This document shows, in pieces, positions 7,701-19,007 of a DNA stretch of 37,187 nt. The stretch is from the NCBI RefSeq assembly GCF_014656415.1, contig NZ_BNCJ01000028.1:1-37187 (forward strand). The letters run 5' to 3'. Position numbers and translations under genes: made by a program. The first letter of the stretch is position 1; every line of letters starts with the position of its first letter. Under the pieces are notes generated by a model. That model ran no database searches. It was not told the origin of the DNA and saw nothing but the letters and a program-made list of their open reading frames with translations. The DNA is from Seohaeicola zhoushanensis (lineage in GTDB: Bacteria > Pseudomonadota > Alphaproteobacteria > Rhodobacterales > Rhodobacteraceae).

Positions 7701-8245
7701 TGTCTGACCGCCTCCAGAAGCGATTGCAGCAGCTCGCGGAGGAGAAGACGATCAAGGCAGCACCGCCTGCTGTCCGCGGCGGTCTGGTCGTAATCCCCAA
7801 AGGCCTGCTTCTTCAGAAGTCGAACAGTACCAGTGCCCCGTCGGGTTTCGCTGAAGATGCCGAAGCGCGAAAACTGATTGAAGAGCGTGCGATGCAGGCG
7901 GTCCTAGAGGCCGAAGAAATTCTTGGAAACGAGCCGCTCGATGTATCAGTCCACAAAGTCGGCTACGATATCCTGTCCTATGACCCAAGAAGCAAGAAGC
8001 AGCGTTTCATCGAAGTGAAGGGCCGGATCGACGGCGCGACCTCGATCATGGTCACGCGGAATGAGATCATCACGTGCCTCAACAAGCCGGATGATTACAT
8101 CCTTGCTGTCGTCCATGTAGCAGCGGGCTTTGCTCAGGAGCCCAAATATGTTTGGCGGCCTTTCGAGGTAGAGCCAGCGTTTGGCGTCACTGCCGAGCAG
8201 TTCGACCTAAAGCATCTGCTTCAGAAAGCGGAACCGCCGCGATGA
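4724..8245 (+). CDS. SNF2-family helicase with C-terminal DUF3883 (BrxHII/DrmD-like)
   Basis: A 1173-residue superfamily 2 DNA translocase. Motifs: Walker A DDPGAGKT (134-141), Walker B DEAH (236-239), motif III SATPHNG (273-279), a helicase C domain near 515-620 with NDAAGEGVNL and QRFGRIHRIGQ, then a long charged, coiled-coil-like section (about 930-1010) and a DUF3883 domain (about 1060-1150, with FIEVKGR), a nuclease-like fold common in defence proteins. The EVKGR segment resembles a PD-(D/E)xK core, but nuclease activity is unproven. Family members occur in type 3 BREX and in DISARM as DNA-translocating components. Its stop overlaps the next start by 4 bases (ATGA). The ATG at 4724 has only a weak purine tract before it. 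Confidence 0.85.
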   Translation: MAEVRSAKLEDLKSGASIEGLTPAGSAKVINVEWFGDQAVKVVFEDPNGGVQDRIVYRDEEHSLKVAGTGSVFSFDASGELLRLVTEAHRIKLAHHFDPYLAIHTSLVQPLPHQITAVYGEMLPRQPLRFLLADDPGAGKTIMAGLLIKELIARGDLERCLVVAPGSLVEQWQDELGEKFNLEFDILTRDMIEHSRSGNPFNDKNHLIARLDVLARNEELQEKLIRSTEWDLIIADEAHRMSASYFGSEVKRTKRYQLGEKIGQTCRHLLLMSATPHNGKEADFQLFMALLDGDRFEGRFRDGIHYADTDDMMRRLTKEELLKFDGTPLFPERRARTVHYELSDEEAALYAAVTEYVRDEMNRVQRFAEEDAKRKNNVGFALQVLQRRLASSPAAIYQSLKRRRERLENELAEARLIARGKKHKLGAGSDLVSDDVLSNIDEYSEEDVERFEETISTSATSAESIEQLELEVETLKGLELQALEVLKSGKDTKWTQLDKILDDDLMIDADGIRRKLIIFTEAKDTLNYLAERIRGRLGKSDAVDVIHGGVSREERRKVISRFMQDRDLMVLVANDAAGEGVNLQRGHLMVNYDLPWNPNKIEQRFGRIHRIGQTEVCHLWNLVAANTREGQVYGRLLDKLEIARAALKGRVYDVLGELFEGTSLKDLLWDAIQYGDREDVKSKLFQQIDGAVDYAHIEELLSKRKLTNDVMPQATVEEVRLKMERAEAERLQPHHIQGFFLEAFEHLGGKLKPREEGRYEITHVPVRIRERDRLIGTGAPIQKRYERICFDKKFINRQPVAEFVCPGHPLLESVISLVREQYGHLLKQGAVMVDDADLGNEVRAVFLLEHSIEDGRRTSKGSPQTVSQRLQFAAINEAGKVSSAGIAPHLDLRAATADEKNIAQDELGKDWLSRNLEDAVKGFAIIELAQEHLKEVKARRIPEIEKTEREVQARLKKEINYWDSRAFELKEQEKAGKKTRLNWENAVRRAEDLSDRLQKRLQQLAEEKTIKAAPPAVRGGLVVIPKGLLLQKSNSTSAPSGFAEDAEARKLIEERAMQAVLEAEEILGNEPLDVSVHKVGYDILSYDPRSKKQRFIEVKGRIDGATSIMVTRNEIITCLNKPDDYILAVVHVAAGFAQEPKYVWRPFEVEPAFGVTAEQFDLKHLLQKAEPPR

Positions 8246-11200
8246 GCGCTAGACCCGCATATTTCGAGCCGATCCGGGAACGTGCCGCGCGCCGCTGGGA
8301 CCAGCTGGAGGACGATCCCGAGCTGGCTGCTCCCTGGCATCAGCTATTCATCCAAGTACAAAGTCCACGTCACGTACTTTCGGAACTCCTGCAAAATGCT
8401 GACGACGCGGGCGCAACAGAAGCCCGCGTTGCAATAGAGGACGGTGCGTTCGTCTTCCGTCACAACGGCGAGGATTTCACAGAGGAACACTTCGCTTCGC
8501 TCTGCCGTTTCGGCTACTCGAACAAGAGAGCGCTGCACACAATCGGTTTCCGAGGCATAGAGTTCAAAAGCACGTTCAGCCTCGGCGAAAAAGTCGAACT
8601 GTTAACCCCAAGCCTTTCATTGGATTTTCACAAACAGCGGTTCACAGAACCCCGGTGGATTGAACGCCCAATAATGCAAGGCAGATGGACGACAGTGCGC
8701 GTCCAATTTTCCGACAGCCATCTCCGCAAGGCTGTGGAAGATAGCTTTTCCGAATGGCTGAAAAGCCCGCTTTCCTTGCTGTTCTTTCGCAATATCCGCC
8801 GGGTCAAGATCGGGGACGGCGTGGTTCACTGGCACAGCGAAGGTCCGGGACCGATCGAGGGCAGTGAATGGTTTTCGCTGGATAGTGATCGGGCGCGACG
8901 CCACCTCTTCGTACGATCGAAGCCAGAAGCTCTGCCTCAGGAAGCCCTGGCCGAGATCAGGAAAGAGCGCATGGTGGCCGAGGCACAGGAACTTGAATTC
9001 CCGCCATGCCAGGTCGAGTTAATCATGGGCGCGGAAGGCCGCTTGTTCGTTGTGCTTCCAACCGGCGTCAAAACTGACCTTCCGTTCTCCTGCAACGCGC
9101 CATTCCTTCAGGACGCCGCGCGGTATAAAATTAAGGACCCCGCACAATCGCCGACTAACCGCTGGCTTCTTGAGCGGATAGGCAAGCTTGCCGGTACAGT
9201 CTTGCTCGAATGGCTTAACCGAAAAGACCTTTCAGCACAGGAGCGCGCGAACGCGTACAACATCATGCCCGATGTGGACCGCTCTGCCAGCACCCTAGAG
9301 GGCGTCTGTGCGGCCATCGTCGAAAAGTCATTTGAAGAGGTCATTGCAGACCCGCCTATCCTGTTGACCGATAACGGTCAGCTCGTGGACTCCAGCGGTG
9401 CAGTTGTTTTGCCGCGCGAACTGTTTGAGGTTTGGCCGCAGGAGCAGGTTTCATCTTTCTTCGACGAAGATGAGCGTCCGCCGTTGTCGCACCACATCAG
9501 TGAACGGAACATCAAGAAGCTGAAAAACTGGAACGCTATCGAAGAGGTAGATCATCAAGACGTTCTAAACGTTCTTCAGCAGCGACGTTTCCCGCGTCCG
9601 CAGACTTGGCGTCAGTTGCTGACCCTGTGGTCTTACGTCGATCAACGGCTCAAGAGCTACGAATATTACTGCGAAGAAGATGCCCTGCGCATCGTCCCTG
9701 TGCAGGGCAAGGATGTCTTGTTTGCTGCCTCGGAAGTCATCCGTCTTGGAGAGAAGCGGATAATCCCATCCGAAGAGGACTGGCAGTTTCTTGGTGACCG
9801 GATATCGGTCCTAAATCAGAACTGGATGCGGTTCCTTTCGGAACAACGCCGCCAGTCTGAGTCCGAGAAGGACAAGGTACTGCACAAGCTCGTTGAGGCG
9901 GCAGATCATGTTCTTGAAGAAATTGGCTTGGACGAGCCGAGCGATACCGGCAAAGTCATCGACACCGTTGCAAGCGGATTTTTCAGCGAAAAGAACATCA
10001 AGCTCACCGATGCGATCAGGCTTGCGCACGTAGCAGCTAAGCTTGGAGCTCAGACCGGTGACAGCTTCAAGTTCGCCTGTCAGGATCGTCGCTTGCGTTC
10101 GCTCAGCAAAACAGTCCTGATCGACCAGGATGGATCACTAGGCATTCTGCTGCCTGACGAATGGGCGGAAGAGCATCTGCTTCATCCGGACTACACCAAA
10201 TTCTTCAAGTCGTGCTCCCGAGAGGAGTGGGAAGTATGGATTGCCAGCGGCCGCGCCGGTCTCGGCAGCTTTGTGCCGCTCGAACAAACCTCCGGCAGAT
10301 ACTGGAGCGAAAAGCAGCTACGGCCCGAGCTGGTGCGTCGAAACTTGGAGGGCACGTTCAAACCCCGCTACAGCAACCCCTCCTTTACCATTTCCGACTG
10401 GGACTTCGACGATGATTTCTGGGAGCACTGGGAAGCGCTGGCTCCTGAAGTCCCCAGTATCTGGGGCCGGATCGTAGAAAAGGTTCTCGCGCAGCCTGGG
10501 CAATGGTCCAGTCGGCTGACAGCCACGGTAACCGAACGGGCTTCAAACGGCGCCGAAAGCCGCTGCGTGCGTGATGGCCTTGCCCCTGCATGGATCATGA
10601 AGCTGCGGGAGAAGCCTTGCCTTCGCGACACGCAAGGCAACTACCGGAAGCCCGATGAGCTTCTTATGCGCACCCATGAAACCGAAGCGTTGATGGACAT
10701 CGAGCCCTTCGTTCACGGCTTGCTCGACGTGGAGGCAACCAAGCCTATCCTTAGGCTGCTCGGTGTCTCGAATAAACCAACCGGACCAGACAAACTTCTG
10801 CTGCGACTGGCCACGCTATCAAAGTCTGATACGCCCCCTCCGCACGAAGTCGAAAAATGGTACCGCCGCCTTGACCAACTGATCGACGGCTGCTCGACGG
10901 AAGCCTTCCTCAAAGTCCGCGAAGCATTCGAAGCGGACCGCCTTATTCTTGCAGAAGACGGTAGCTGGCAAAATGTCCGCGGCGTTTTTCTCGCGGGTGG
11001 CGATGAAGACGTGCCGGGCGCGCCGGTCATACGCGCCTCAGTCCGCGACCTGTCACTATGGAGAAAGCTCGGCATTGGCGATCGGCCAACAGCCGATCTT
11101 GCCATTGCTTGGTTGACCACACTTGAGAGCGGGATGCCACTCCCGGCAGAAGACCTCAGGCGAACGAAAGCTCTACTCGCCCGCTACCCCGCGCGCGTCT

Positions 11201-12498
11201 GGACTGAATGCGGCCACTGGCTCAGCCTCGGCGGCGAGTGGTTGCCGGTCGAAGAGTTCGCCTATGCACTGTCGATGCAGTCACTGACGCACTGGGCGCA
11301 CCTTCATCCGTGGGTAAAGCAGAAGAGTGCCGACCTGCGTGCTCTGAGCGCAGAGAGTGTCGATGCGCCGCCGTTCGACATACTGCCCTCGCTGGCGTCG
11401 GTGATCGAGGAACAGTTCAGCCAGCACGGGAGGCCCGCAGGACACGCTGAAGAACGCGCCTGGCTCACAGAGCTCGGGTGCTCCCTACGGCGGATCAAGC
11501 TGGATGATGAGGAAGAAACCGCGCGGGTTCGGGAGTTGGGCGCGCAGCTTGCGGGGACCCGATGGGTGACCTGCAGTGATATCGAAATTACCCCATATAT
11601 CGGCGGTAAACCTGCAGGAACGGCGCGTAGAGCGGACGTTCTTTGGCAAGGCAGCGCCCTCTATGCGGAGGATCGCCCGCTGGCCAGACTGGCAAAGTCG
11701 GCCGCGCAGGAAATTGGGAAGGCGTTCCGCCGCACTGAAATCATAGATGCCATCAAGCTGTGTTTCGACCGGCCTGCCGATTTCGTGAGCAACTACATGG
11801 AAGAGAACTTCGATCTGGTCCCGCCGGAGGAGATCGAAGAGCGCGACAGTCAATCTGAACAGCAGGGTGCGGCAGCACCCGCAGTCGGGTCACAGCAGGC
11901 AGAGGATCAAGACAGCACCAACGACCCCTCCTCCGAAACGATCGTCCATGAAGCTGACAGCGAGGACGACGAAGACTTCGCCGGAGACGACAACGCTGAA
12001 TTGGTCAACAAGGCCGAACCGGAAGAGAATGAGAGCCCAGTCGCGGAAGAGCCCGAACCGGAAGAAGAGCCGGACGACGCGCCACTACCTGCGCCCCGGA
12101 AACCCCGCGAAACCAAGGCGCCAATCATAGAGCGTTTCGCGCTCGCCAAGGGCTTCCGCAAAGACGGCGACAGTCATTTCTACAACGATCAGGGCCAGAT
12201 CATCGGGCGGGCAAATGGATCGTTGTTCCCGTGGGAACTGCGCTCGCCGGCAGGCGATGTGAGCAAACGCTACTGGCCGAAGGATCACTGCCTGGAACTG
12301 GAACCGCTGCCACTCGATGCGGCGATCTGGGGCGTGCTCGAACAGCACCCGGATTCCTATGTGCTTGTCCTCGCAAATGCTGACGGTGATCCGGTCGAAG
12401 TGACCGGCAAGCTGCTGACTGAACTCAGGGATCGGGGCGTGCTCGCCCTGCATCCCTCAACCTATCGACTGGTAATAGAACATGACAAAGACCTATAA
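8242..12498 (+). CDS. Giant sacsin-like GHKL (Hsp90-type) ATPase
   Basis: A 1418-residue protein whose first 120 residues form an Hsp90/sacsin-type ATP-binding fold: the N-box ELLQNADDAGA (48-58), the HNGEDF loop (74-79) where Asp would bind adenine, and the G2 loop IGFRGIEFKS (101-110). The middle 1,000 residues have no recognisable motif. Residues about 1196-1290 are strongly acidic and proline-rich, probably a flexible linker, leading to a C-terminal globular domain of about 130 residues. Such proteins appear next to SNF2 helicases and methylases in defence islands, with unknown function; chaperone-like clamping or infection sensing is conjecture. The ATG overlaps the helicase stop, and its 3' end overlaps the methylase start by 17 bases. 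Confidence 0.8.
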   Translation: MSARPAYFEPIRERAARRWDQLEDDPELAAPWHQLFIQVQSPRHVLSELLQNADDAGATEARVAIEDGAFVFRHNGEDFTEEHFASLCRFGYSNKRALHTIGFRGIEFKSTFSLGEKVELLTPSLSLDFHKQRFTEPRWIERPIMQGRWTTVRVQFSDSHLRKAVEDSFSEWLKSPLSLLFFRNIRRVKIGDGVVHWHSEGPGPIEGSEWFSLDSDRARRHLFVRSKPEALPQEALAEIRKERMVAEAQELEFPPCQVELIMGAEGRLFVVLPTGVKTDLPFSCNAPFLQDAARYKIKDPAQSPTNRWLLERIGKLAGTVLLEWLNRKDLSAQERANAYNIMPDVDRSASTLEGVCAAIVEKSFEEVIADPPILLTDNGQLVDSSGAVVLPRELFEVWPQEQVSSFFDEDERPPLSHHISERNIKKLKNWNAIEEVDHQDVLNVLQQRRFPRPQTWRQLLTLWSYVDQRLKSYEYYCEEDALRIVPVQGKDVLFAASEVIRLGEKRIIPSEEDWQFLGDRISVLNQNWMRFLSEQRRQSESEKDKVLHKLVEAADHVLEEIGLDEPSDTGKVIDTVASGFFSEKNIKLTDAIRLAHVAAKLGAQTGDSFKFACQDRRLRSLSKTVLIDQDGSLGILLPDEWAEEHLLHPDYTKFFKSCSREEWEVWIASGRAGLGSFVPLEQTSGRYWSEKQLRPELVRRNLEGTFKPRYSNPSFTISDWDFDDDFWEHWEALAPEVPSIWGRIVEKVLAQPGQWSSRLTATVTERASNGAESRCVRDGLAPAWIMKLREKPCLRDTQGNYRKPDELLMRTHETEALMDIEPFVHGLLDVEATKPILRLLGVSNKPTGPDKLLLRLATLSKSDTPPPHEVEKWYRRLDQLIDGCSTEAFLKVREAFEADRLILAEDGSWQNVRGVFLAGGDEDVPGAPVIRASVRDLSLWRKLGIGDRPTADLAIAWLTTLESGMPLPAEDLRRTKALLARYPARVWTECGHWLSLGGEWLPVEEFAYALSMQSLTHWAHLHPWVKQKSADLRALSAESVDAPPFDILPSLASVIEEQFSQHGRPAGHAEERAWLTELGCSLRRIKLDDEEETARVRELGAQLAGTRWVTCSDIEITPYIGGKPAGTARRADVLWQGSALYAEDRPLARLAKSAAQEIGKAFRRTEIIDAIKLCFDRPADFVSNYMEENFDLVPPEEIEERDSQSEQQGAAAPAVGSQQAEDQDSTNDPSSETIVHEADSEDDEDFAGDDNAELVNKAEPEENESPVAEEPEPEEEPDDAPLPAPRKPRETKAPIIERFALAKGFRKDGDSHFYNDQGQIIGRANGSLFPWELRSPAGDVSKRYWPKDHCLELEPLPLDAAIWGVLEQHPDSYVLVLANADGDPVEVTGKLLTELRDRGVLALHPSTYRLVIEHDKDL

Positions 12499-15409
12499 GA
12501 AGAAACTGATTGAAGTCGCGATCCCGCTGGAGGCGATCAACGCCGCCTCTGCGCGCGAAAAATCCATCCGGCACGGCCATCCTTCAACCCTTCATCTTTG
12601 GTGGGCGCGCCGCCCCCTGGCCGCCTGCCGCGCCGTTCTGTTCTGCCAGTTGGTCGATGACCCTTCTGAGTATGCTGATGATCTTCTGGCCAACGACAAG
12701 ACCCGTAAGGCCGCAGAAGCCGAGTTGGATGCACGCGAAAAGAAGCGCGAGTTAGATAAGATTGAAGGCAAGGCCATCCCACTTGATGAAAAGCCCCTCA
12801 GCGTTGAAGAGATCGCCGTCGAGCTGGAGCGCAAGCGTCTATTCACTATCATTGAAGAGCTCGTAAAGTGGGAAAACAGCACCAACGAAGAGGTGCTGGA
12901 ACGCGCCCGGGCCGAAATCCGCCGCTGCTGCGGCGATGAACTTCCGCCCGTGTATGACCCCTTCTCCGGCGGTGGCACGATTCCGCTGGAAGCCCAACGG
13001 CTCGGCCTCCCCGCTTACGGCTCCGACCTGAACCCAGTTGCCGTGATGATCGGCAAGGCCATGATAGAGATACCTCCTAAATTCAAAGATATGCCACCCA
13101 TCCACCCAGGCGGCAAGGAACGCAACCATTATCGCAATGCCGAAGGCCTCGCCGAAGACGTCAAATACTATGGCGAATGGATGCGAGAGAAGGCATTCGA
13201 ACGTATCGGCCACCTATACCCGCAAGTCGATCTTCCCAGGGAATACGGTGGCGGCAAAGCTACAGTGATCGCCTGGATTTGGGCGCGGACAGTGCCGAGC
13301 CCAGACCCGGCATTTGCGGATGTACGTGTACCCATTGCTTCTAGCTTTGTCCTTGGCTCGAAGCCAGGAAGGGAGACTTGGATTGAACCGTCAGTCGACA
13401 AAGCGGGCAAAACAATCTCGTATCGAATTCGTCACGGCGGTACCACGTCCGAAATTTCCAAAGCTAAGAGTGGCACCAAGGCGGGTAGAGGAGCCAATTT
13501 CCGGTGTTTGATTTCGGATACTGCGATTACACCTGAGTATGTGAAATCCAAAGGCAAAGCTGGAGAAATGAAGCAGTCTCTCATTGCGATCGTCGCTGAG
13601 GGAAAGGGTCGACGAATTTACCTACCTCCATCTGAAGCTCACGAGAAATTGGCGATATCGGCCAGGCCTAATTGGCGCCCCGAGACCGGGCTTGCAAATG
13701 ATCCAAGAAACTTCTGGACGGTTGACTATGGTTTGACCACTTTCGGTGATCTCTTCACTGACCGACAGTTGACGGCCCTGGGAGGATTGGTCGAATGCCT
13801 GCAAGAAGTTCGTGATCGAATTGTGAGTGATCTTTCTACCCATAAGCTCTCCCAAGACAAAATGCCTTTGCAAGAAGGAGGCGCCGGTGCCTTGTCATAT
13901 GCGGAGGCAGTTTCTGTATATTTGGCCTTTGCAATAAATCGTTCGGTTGATCGGGGTTCATCAATTTGTACATGGGACTCTTCGCCAAAGATGGAGGCGT
14001 TGAGGAATACCTTCGCGCGGCAATCACTTCCGATGACTTGGGATTTTGCGGAAGGCAATCCCTTTTCCGACGCCAGCGGGAACTTCAGTGGAAACGTAGA
14101 TTGGGTCGTGAAAGCCATCGAGCGCTTGTCGCCTGCAGCTATAGGTGTGGAACGCCAGCATGACGCTCAGACTGTTGATTTCCCGGACGGAACCGTGATT
14201 TCGACGGACCCTCCATACTATGATAACATCGGGTATGCTGACCTTTCGGACTTCTTTTTCTGCTGGCTCAAGCCATCTCTAAAGTCAGTTTTTCCTGCAA
14301 TTTTCGGTGTATTGGCTACGCCAAAATCCGAAGAACTGGTCGCCACTCCCTATCGCCATGGGAGTAAGGATTCTGCGGAGTCCTTTTTCTTGGACGGAAT
14401 GCGAAGCGCCATATCCAACATGGCGCGTCAATCCTCCAAGGATTATCCTGCTGCCATCTATTATGCTTTCAAGCAGAGCGAAGTAGCTCAAGAGGGCATC
14501 AGTTCCACCGGTTGGGCCACCTTTCTTCAAGCAGTGGTTGAGGCTGGGTATGCAGTCGTTGGCACGTGGCCGCTGCGTACGGAAATGGCAAACCGCATGA
14601 TCGCTTCGGGCACCAACGCCCTCGCCAACTCAGTCGTCCTCGTCTGCCGGAAGAAGGAAGCTTCGGCCGAGATCATCACCCGAGCTGAGTTCATCCGCGC
14701 CCTGAAACGGGAGCTACCCCCAGCCATCGCAGAGCTTCAGGCAGCCAATATCGCCCCGGCCGATATGCCGCAGTCAGCGATCGGCCCAGGGATGGGTGTA
14801 TTCTCGCGTTACAAAGCTGTCCTTGAGGCGGACGACAGCCCGATGACCGTCAAGGCAGCGCTACAGCTCATCAATCGAGAACTCGATGAATTCCTTAGCA
14901 ACATTCAGGGCGAGTTTGATCCCGATACACGTTTCGCTATCAGCTGGTTCGAACTGCACGGCTCGGAGAAGGGCGATTACGGCGCTGCAGACAACCTTGC
15001 TCGCGCGCGCGGCATCGCAGTGGAGAGTGTCAAACATGCCGGTATCGTAGAGAGCGCTGCTGGCAAGGTGCGCATCCTAAAGCGCGACGAACTACTTGAT
15101 GACTGGGACCCGAACACAGACCCTCACCTCACAGTCTGGGAGTGTTGTCAGTACCTGATCCGCGCACTGGAAAATGATGGCGAGTACGCTGCGGCGATGC
15201 TCCTGAAGAAGATGGGGGCTGACAAGGCCGAGGCGGTGAAGGACCTCGCCTACTGCCTGTACGACATCTGCTCGAACAAGCGGAAGGATGCGAAAGAAGC
15301 AACGTCCTACAACGCGCTCATCGCAGTATGGACTGAACTAACCCGTCAGGCAGCGTCGATCCCGGATCACGAGATGACCGGAAACCGCCAGACGGCAATG
15401 AATTTCTGA
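12482..15409 (+). CDS. DUF1156 adenine-specific DNA methylase (PglXI-like)
   Basis: A 975-residue SAM-dependent methyltransferase, probably making N6-methyladenine to mark self DNA. The N-terminus (KLIEVAIPLEAINAASAREK, then HLWWARRPLAACRAVL) is the DUF1156 signature. Motif I is DPFSGGGT (159-166) and catalytic motif IV is DPPYYDN (576-582). About 410 residues lie between them, room for a target-recognition segment. That segment is markedly AT-richer: hand counts give 43% GC for 13921-13980 and 42% for 14281-14340, against 70% for 12961-13020 and 67% for 15181-15240, suggesting exchange of the specificity module. No endonuclease gene is paired with it. The family occurs in type 3 BREX. It is followed after 10 bases by the DUF499 gene. 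Confidence 0.85.
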   Translation: MTKTYKKKLIEVAIPLEAINAASAREKSIRHGHPSTLHLWWARRPLAACRAVLFCQLVDDPSEYADDLLANDKTRKAAEAELDAREKKRELDKIEGKAIPLDEKPLSVEEIAVELERKRLFTIIEELVKWENSTNEEVLERARAEIRRCCGDELPPVYDPFSGGGTIPLEAQRLGLPAYGSDLNPVAVMIGKAMIEIPPKFKDMPPIHPGGKERNHYRNAEGLAEDVKYYGEWMREKAFERIGHLYPQVDLPREYGGGKATVIAWIWARTVPSPDPAFADVRVPIASSFVLGSKPGRETWIEPSVDKAGKTISYRIRHGGTTSEISKAKSGTKAGRGANFRCLISDTAITPEYVKSKGKAGEMKQSLIAIVAEGKGRRIYLPPSEAHEKLAISARPNWRPETGLANDPRNFWTVDYGLTTFGDLFTDRQLTALGGLVECLQEVRDRIVSDLSTHKLSQDKMPLQEGGAGALSYAEAVSVYLAFAINRSVDRGSSICTWDSSPKMEALRNTFARQSLPMTWDFAEGNPFSDASGNFSGNVDWVVKAIERLSPAAIGVERQHDAQTVDFPDGTVISTDPPYYDNIGYADLSDFFFCWLKPSLKSVFPAIFGVLATPKSEELVATPYRHGSKDSAESFFLDGMRSAISNMARQSSKDYPAAIYYAFKQSEVAQEGISSTGWATFLQAVVEAGYAVVGTWPLRTEMANRMIASGTNALANSVVLVCRKKEASAEIITRAEFIRALKRELPPAIAELQAANIAPADMPQSAIGPGMGVFSRYKAVLEADDSPMTVKAALQLINRELDEFLSNIQGEFDPDTRFAISWFELHGSEKGDYGAADNLARARGIAVESVKHAGIVESAAGKVRILKRDELLDDWDPNTDPHLTVWECCQYLIRALENDGEYAAAMLLKKMGADKAEAVKDLAYCLYDICSNKRKDAKEATSYNALIAVWTELTRQAASIPDHEMTGNRQTAMNF

Positions 15410-15419
15410 GAGGCAGACA

Positions 15420-18731
<3,312 letters not shown>

Positions 18732-18797
18732 CAATATCAATATACTGGATCAGAGAATTTGACCCGCTAGTTTTGGAATAGGAACTGGCGGGCTAAA

Positions 18798-18888
18798 TTT
18801 GCCACAAACTCGCCACAAGGAATCTCGGAGGGATTCAGAGAATGGCGGATTTCTGCGGCTTGGCGAGGGGCGATATTTTGTGGCAAAA
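18798..18888. repeat. Left arm: TTTGCCACAA-type repeats beside the tRNA-Lys fragment
   Basis: Copies are TTTGCCACAAA (18798-18808), TCGCCACAAGG (18810-18820) and an inverted copy TTTTGTGGCAAAA (18876-18888). The same motif recurs on the other side of the tRNA fragment, so these look like arm-type binding sites of a tyrosine integrase. The flank also holds TTCTGCGGCTTGGCGAGG (18851-18868), matched at 16 of 18 positions by 19011-19028. Confidence 0.5.
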
Positions 18889-18945
18889 CCAGCCGATATC
18901 GGCCGTTTCTTTCCAGAATATTTCGCTAAGTGATTGATTTGAAAA

Positions 18946-18991
18946 TGGTGACCGCGCAGGGATTCGAACCCTGGACCTACTGATTAAAAGT
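18946..18991 (-). other. 3' fragment of a tRNA-Lys(UUU) gene; integrase attachment site
   Basis: Read on the minus strand, this is the anticodon loop CTTTTAA, the variable region, the T-arm CAGGG-TTCGAAT-CCCTG, the acceptor strand CGCGGTC, A and CCA. The 5' half (acceptor, D-arm) is absent: the sequence stops resembling a tRNA at the anticodon stem, where the opposing strand pairs at four of five positions. It is therefore a tRNA 3' end carried or displaced by site-specific recombination. Integrase 1 ends 17 bases away. It would not make a functional tRNA. Confidence 0.8.
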
Positions 18992-19007
18992 GAGTATTAA
19001 ACACAAG

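Noticed and set aside
18946-18995. Functional tRNA-Lys gene
   Set aside because: The 5' acceptor strand and D-arm are missing; only the anticodon loop to CCA is present.
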